From: Trema orientale
Taxonomy: Eukaryota; Streptophyta; Magnoliopsida; Rosales; Cannabaceae
NCBI GenBank assembly: GCA_002914845.1
Contig: JXTC01000080.1
Coordinates: forward strand, 317,731-381,730
Length of the DNA stretch: 64,000 nucleotides
Reading direction: 5' to 3'
In this document: positions 60,497 to 64,000 of the stretch, piece by piece
How positions within the stretch are numbered: the stretch's first letter is position 1
Layout of the letters: each line of letters starts with the position of its first letter
Position numbers and translations under genes: made by a program
Notes under the pieces: model-generated
What the model was told of the DNA's origin: nothing
Database searches by the model: none
Seen by the model: only the letters and a program-made list of their open reading frames with translations

Positions 60497-63400
60497 TGAG
60501 AAAATATGGTATATGTCCACTTTTTTAAACTTTGTTAAGTATATGTCCAAGATTTTAATTTTATAGCTATATGTCCAACTTTTAAAAAGTCCACAATTGA
60601 TATATTTTTGTTTTACCATTTTTCCTTAATTAAATATTTAGTTTTTCCTTTTTTTTTTCCCTTTCCCAATTTCTTCCCGATCTTCTTTCTCGCTCTCTCT
60701 TTTTTTTTTTGTTCTTCTGTCTCTCTAACCTCACTTTTTCTACCATTAATCTTGCTTACTCTTCTTCTCAAATCTCTATTATTCTCTTCGAATCTCCGGC
60801 GTAGATCTCCATTATTTCCAGCATTTCTCTCTCTCCGACGTCATTTGGTTCATCATCGTTTTCTCCAGCGTGGTTTGGTTCGTCTTCTACAGTGTTCTTC
60901 TTGGATCTCTGGCATTTTTGGCTATTTTTCTATTTGCATTGATCGAATTGTTCTAGAGTTTGATCTTATACAGTTATGTTTTTGTTTCTTGATCTTGAGT
61001 TAATTTTATTGTGTATTGGTTTTGGGGATTTTTATTTTAATTTATAATTCGTATTATAATTAATGTTAATTCAAGCATAATTTTATTTTATTTTATTAGG
61101 TATGAGTAACTTTTTGTATATTATTGTGTGTCTTGAATTTTTTTTGGTAATCGGTAATGGTTTATTAGTTTTTAGTCGTAGTACATGTGATATTTGTAGT
61201 GGTATATGTGATTTTTTTGGTGGCATATTGTATTACTGTTCACTGGTTTTTTTGTGGTAATAGTTCATCATTTATTTATCATGGTACACATAATTTGTTT
61301 AGTGGTATATACGATTTTTGATATGGTATATGAATTTACTATTCTCTAATTGTTGATTTATTATTCTCTTGTTTGATTCATACATTCTTGGTCTTGGTAT
61401 AGTATTTTTTTTTTTGTGGTAGTGGTATATGTTTTGTAGTTATTATTGATGAAATATTAATTATTTTGCTATTATTGATTAAGAGTTTGAATCCAAGTAT
61501 GTTGTTTTTCTGTTCTGGTTTTTTTGTGGTACATGATTTTTTGTGCTTGGTATATTGATTTTATAACTTGGTATATGTGTGTATCTCCTGAACTAGTAGA
61601 TGTGATATTTTTTTTTATTAATGTTTATTTTTTGGGTTCTTCATACATGTTCATATACTGATTATGAAGTTGATGAAGATGAGAATTTTAAGTACCTTTT
61701 TATGGCGTTTGGAGCTTCCATTAAAGGGTAGCGTTGTTGTAGACTTGTGATATCAGTTGATGGGATATAGCGATTATTACTTTTTTTGTATTGAGTTTGT
61801 AGTTTCTTTTATTTTGAAAGGAAGAATTTTTTTTTTTTCATTTTTAAGTACATGAATTTTTTTGTCTTGGTATATATGGTTATATAGCATATTTATTACT
61901 TTAGATATTTGATATTGTTATCTTGTTTCTAAGTTTTTACACTTTCAGGTACATGAATTTTTGGTCTTAAGATATGAAAATTTTATCATGGTATAGGGGG
62001 CTATATACTAGATTCATCACTTGCTATATTACTAAATTTGTTTTTTGTTAGTAGAACGAAAAAATTATCATTATATATAATATATATATACCAGATTATG
62101 TATAAACACATGTATTGTTGTCGAGATCTTATGAAGCAGTGAAAAAAAAAAGTATTATGGACATTTTTTTGAGTTGAGTCATTGTATATATAAACATATA
62201 TACCGTGCTCAAAATAACAAATTTATGTACCATTTCTTAGTTGGGTTACGATATTTGGGCATAGTGTCATGTTTCACAGATTTTGTCAGAATATTAGAAG
62301 TTATATCCTTATTTCATATTAGTACGAACCATGAAGAAAATCTTATATACCTAATACAAAAGCTTATATACCATAAAGAGAGAATTTTTGTCAATATACA
62401 TTATCATTCGTGAACAGTTTTAGCCTTTTTTAAATTACTGAAGTATACTCACAACGTGAATATGTAGAAGCAAGTAAATAATAGTTTATGTTTATATGAA
62501 CTTGCATTACATAAATAATAGTTTATGTTTATATGAACTTGCATTACATAAAACATATGAACCAACGAGAAAATTATTTAATATTCAATATGTTCACAAT
62601 TAAAAATATTCAGTACAATAATAATTGTTAAACCAAAAAACTAAAATATCATATTGTTTTTCTTAAACCAAAACAAGACCATATGTTCCGTATCATTTTC
62701 ACTTTTGTGTTTTTGTTCACTTGTGTATCCTGTCATCATCTTGTTGTCGGCTCAATGATAAAGTTCTACGGCCATCTTTTGCCGATAGAATACCATTTTT
62801 TCTTGTGTTACTTCATTTTTGGTGATATTCATCATTAATACCTCCGTTCTTTTGATTACAAACATTCTACAGTTGGCCCTGCTTTCATGAGAGAAATTGT
62901 CAAAATTTACAAGTCATATACCATGCATTAAAAACCATATACTACGTTCAAATTAGCATATACCACACTGAGGTGTCAAAGTAAGTTCATAAGTCATATA
63001 CCAAATATTAAAAGTCATGTACTATAGGCAATTTTATATATATCAATATTAATTTTATAGAGTTATCTTACACATTTTGTTATATTTCAATATCCTCTAT
63101 AAGTTCAAGGTGAAGTCTTCTTGGTTGATCTATTTTCTCTCCTCATAAAAGGTTGTGGATTTCAAGAGATTTGGTATCATTATTGTGTAAATAATAAGTG
63201 CTACAAGAGGTTTGATCACTTAGTTTTTGGTATAATGTACTCCATTTTAATTGGAATTCTGCAAATATATGAACCAAATACACAAGGTTATGAATGAAAC
63301 ATATAAACTTATTAAGTAAACACAAATTAAACAGATACTTAAAAATTCATGAACCACTATGAAAAATTCTTGAACCAACGTGAAAAATTCATGTACCACT

Positions 63401-63700
63401 ATAAAAAATTTATGAACCAAATAGAATTGGATATTACGTGAACTTACCTTTTAAATTGACAACTATGAACCACACACATTATATAGTTAAAACAAATATT
63501 GTACAGAAATCAGTTCACAATACCAAGCATTGAAAAAGTAATGAACCTAAAATCAATAGAATATAATTTATGAACTCATCTTATTATTGATGAACGACAA
63601 TGAAAAATTCATGAACCACTATAAAAAATTTATGAACCAAACAGAATTGGATATTACCTAAATGTGTGCACTCAACTTACAAATGTATGCACTTAAGGAA
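60497..63700. mobile_element. Large degenerate inverted-repeat region (transposon-like)
   Basis: From 60497 (GGTATATGTCC) to about 62050 the plus strand is studded with GGTATATG/GGTATAT motifs at irregular spacing. From about 62190 to 63010 the complement, CATATACC, takes over. A pyrimidine-rich leader-like stretch (60640-60860, TCTCTCTC and TTCTCC) sits in the left half. About 63346-63430 and 63586-63650 repeat ATGAAAAATTCATGAACCAC units. It looks like a decayed long-inverted-repeat element, possibly Mutator-like, but neither end nor TSD is fixed and no transposase is readable. Confidence 0.35.
62475..62550. repeat. Tandem duplication, two 37 bp units
   Basis: Two perfect copies of TAAATAATAGTTTATGTTTA followed by TATGAACTTGCATTACA lie adjacent, within the large inverted-repeat region. 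Confidence 0.85.
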
Positions 63701-63850
63701 TGTGTGCAATTGAGAAAAACAGAAATATATAAACCAGATACCTATGAACCATATATTTATAAACCAACAAATTAAATGAGGAAACACAAATTATGATTTA
63801 ACCTACTTTAGAATAGCAAAAATAATAACTTACAACAACAGGAAGATTAA

Positions 63851-63987
63851 GGGCCTGTTTGGGATAGCTTTTACTTCTTGAAGTAAAAATATAAAAAGGT
63901 CTTCTTAAAAAAGATGGTAGGTCCATGCTTCTTTAAAAAGATCTTTTGGATACAAAAAGATCTTCTAAAAATTCATCCAAACACTCT
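63851..63987. mobile_element. Tourist-like MITE, 137 bp
   Basis: Ends GGGCCTGTTTGGGATAG and AGAGTGTTTGGATGAA (inward) are flanked by TAA (63848-63850 and 63988-63990). Inside, AAGATCTTTT-type blocks are inverted, so nearly the whole element can fold on itself. Confidence 0.7.
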
Positions 63988-64000
63988 TAAAAGATCTTTT

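Noticed and set aside
60608-61003. 131 aa Phe/Leu/Ser-rich ORF
   Set aside because: Low-complexity translation of a pyrimidine-rich tract; no domain and no stable frame beyond it.

Overview
The window is plant nuclear DNA, most likely from a eudicot. Introns are GT-AG (one GC-AG) with AT-rich bodies, and intergenic DNA is very AT-rich and packed with small non-autonomous transposons. The proteins are plant families: PDR-type ABCG transporters, a clade of plant PP2C phosphatases, and a CHLOROPLAST VESICULATION-like protein. The species cannot be fixed from the sequence alone. Two ambiguous bases (n at 30451 and 32799) show a draft assembly.

Genes lie mostly in the first 22 kb and at 37 kb. 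(1) 1-2358 (+): the last seven exons of a full-size ABCG/PDR transporter whose 5' part lies outside the window. (2) 8915-16912 (+): a second, complete PDR transporter in tandem, 24 exons, all junctions in frame, 1435 aa. The shared 3' exons have the same lengths in both genes except for one codon, so they are a tandem duplicate pair of the ABCG40/PDR12/PDR1 type. (3) 18304-21310 (-): a four-exon PP2C of 379 aa resembling Arabidopsis PP2C27/PP2CG1. It is convergent with the transporter. (4) 37145-37828 (+): a two-exon gene of 184 aa with a plastid-targeting-like N-terminus and a conserved C-terminus like CHLOROPLAST VESICULATION (CV). No other convincing protein gene was found. The remaining ORFs are low-complexity, antisense or transposon-derived.

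Intergenic DNA is a dense, nested transposon landscape, and many elements can be delimited by target-site duplications (TSDs) read from the sequence. There are Mutator-like MITEs with 8-9 bp TSDs (3202-3401, 6385-6564, 24820-25002; a second family at 24039-24414 and 41211-41628; a foldback at 39545-40102). There are PIF/Harbinger (Tourist-like) elements with TAA/TTA TSDs (23576-23991, 25653-26487, 26682-27758, 32766-34393, 63851-63987). There are hAT elements with 8 bp TSDs (31557-31894, 40624-41817, 55531-56233, 56779-58640). A Micron-like family of at least five copies sits inside TA microsatellites. Solo-LTR fossils lie at 4494-5388, 42064-44553 and 54368-59152.

The most unusual objects are: a ~365 bp antisense fragment of 26S rRNA inside a solo LTR between the two transporter genes; a GC-AG intron in the transporter; a ~4.8 kb solo LTR carrying two nested hATs; a GC-richer, G-box-bearing promoter-like island at 48.5-49.25 kb with no gene attached; and a multi-kilobase stretch at 60.5-63.7 kb with GGTATAT motifs in one half and their complement in the other. 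The transporter pair would export hydrophobic compounds at the plasma membrane, the PP2C would act in phosphosignalling, and the CV-like protein in stress-induced chloroplast turnover. Nothing shows that they form a joint pathway.
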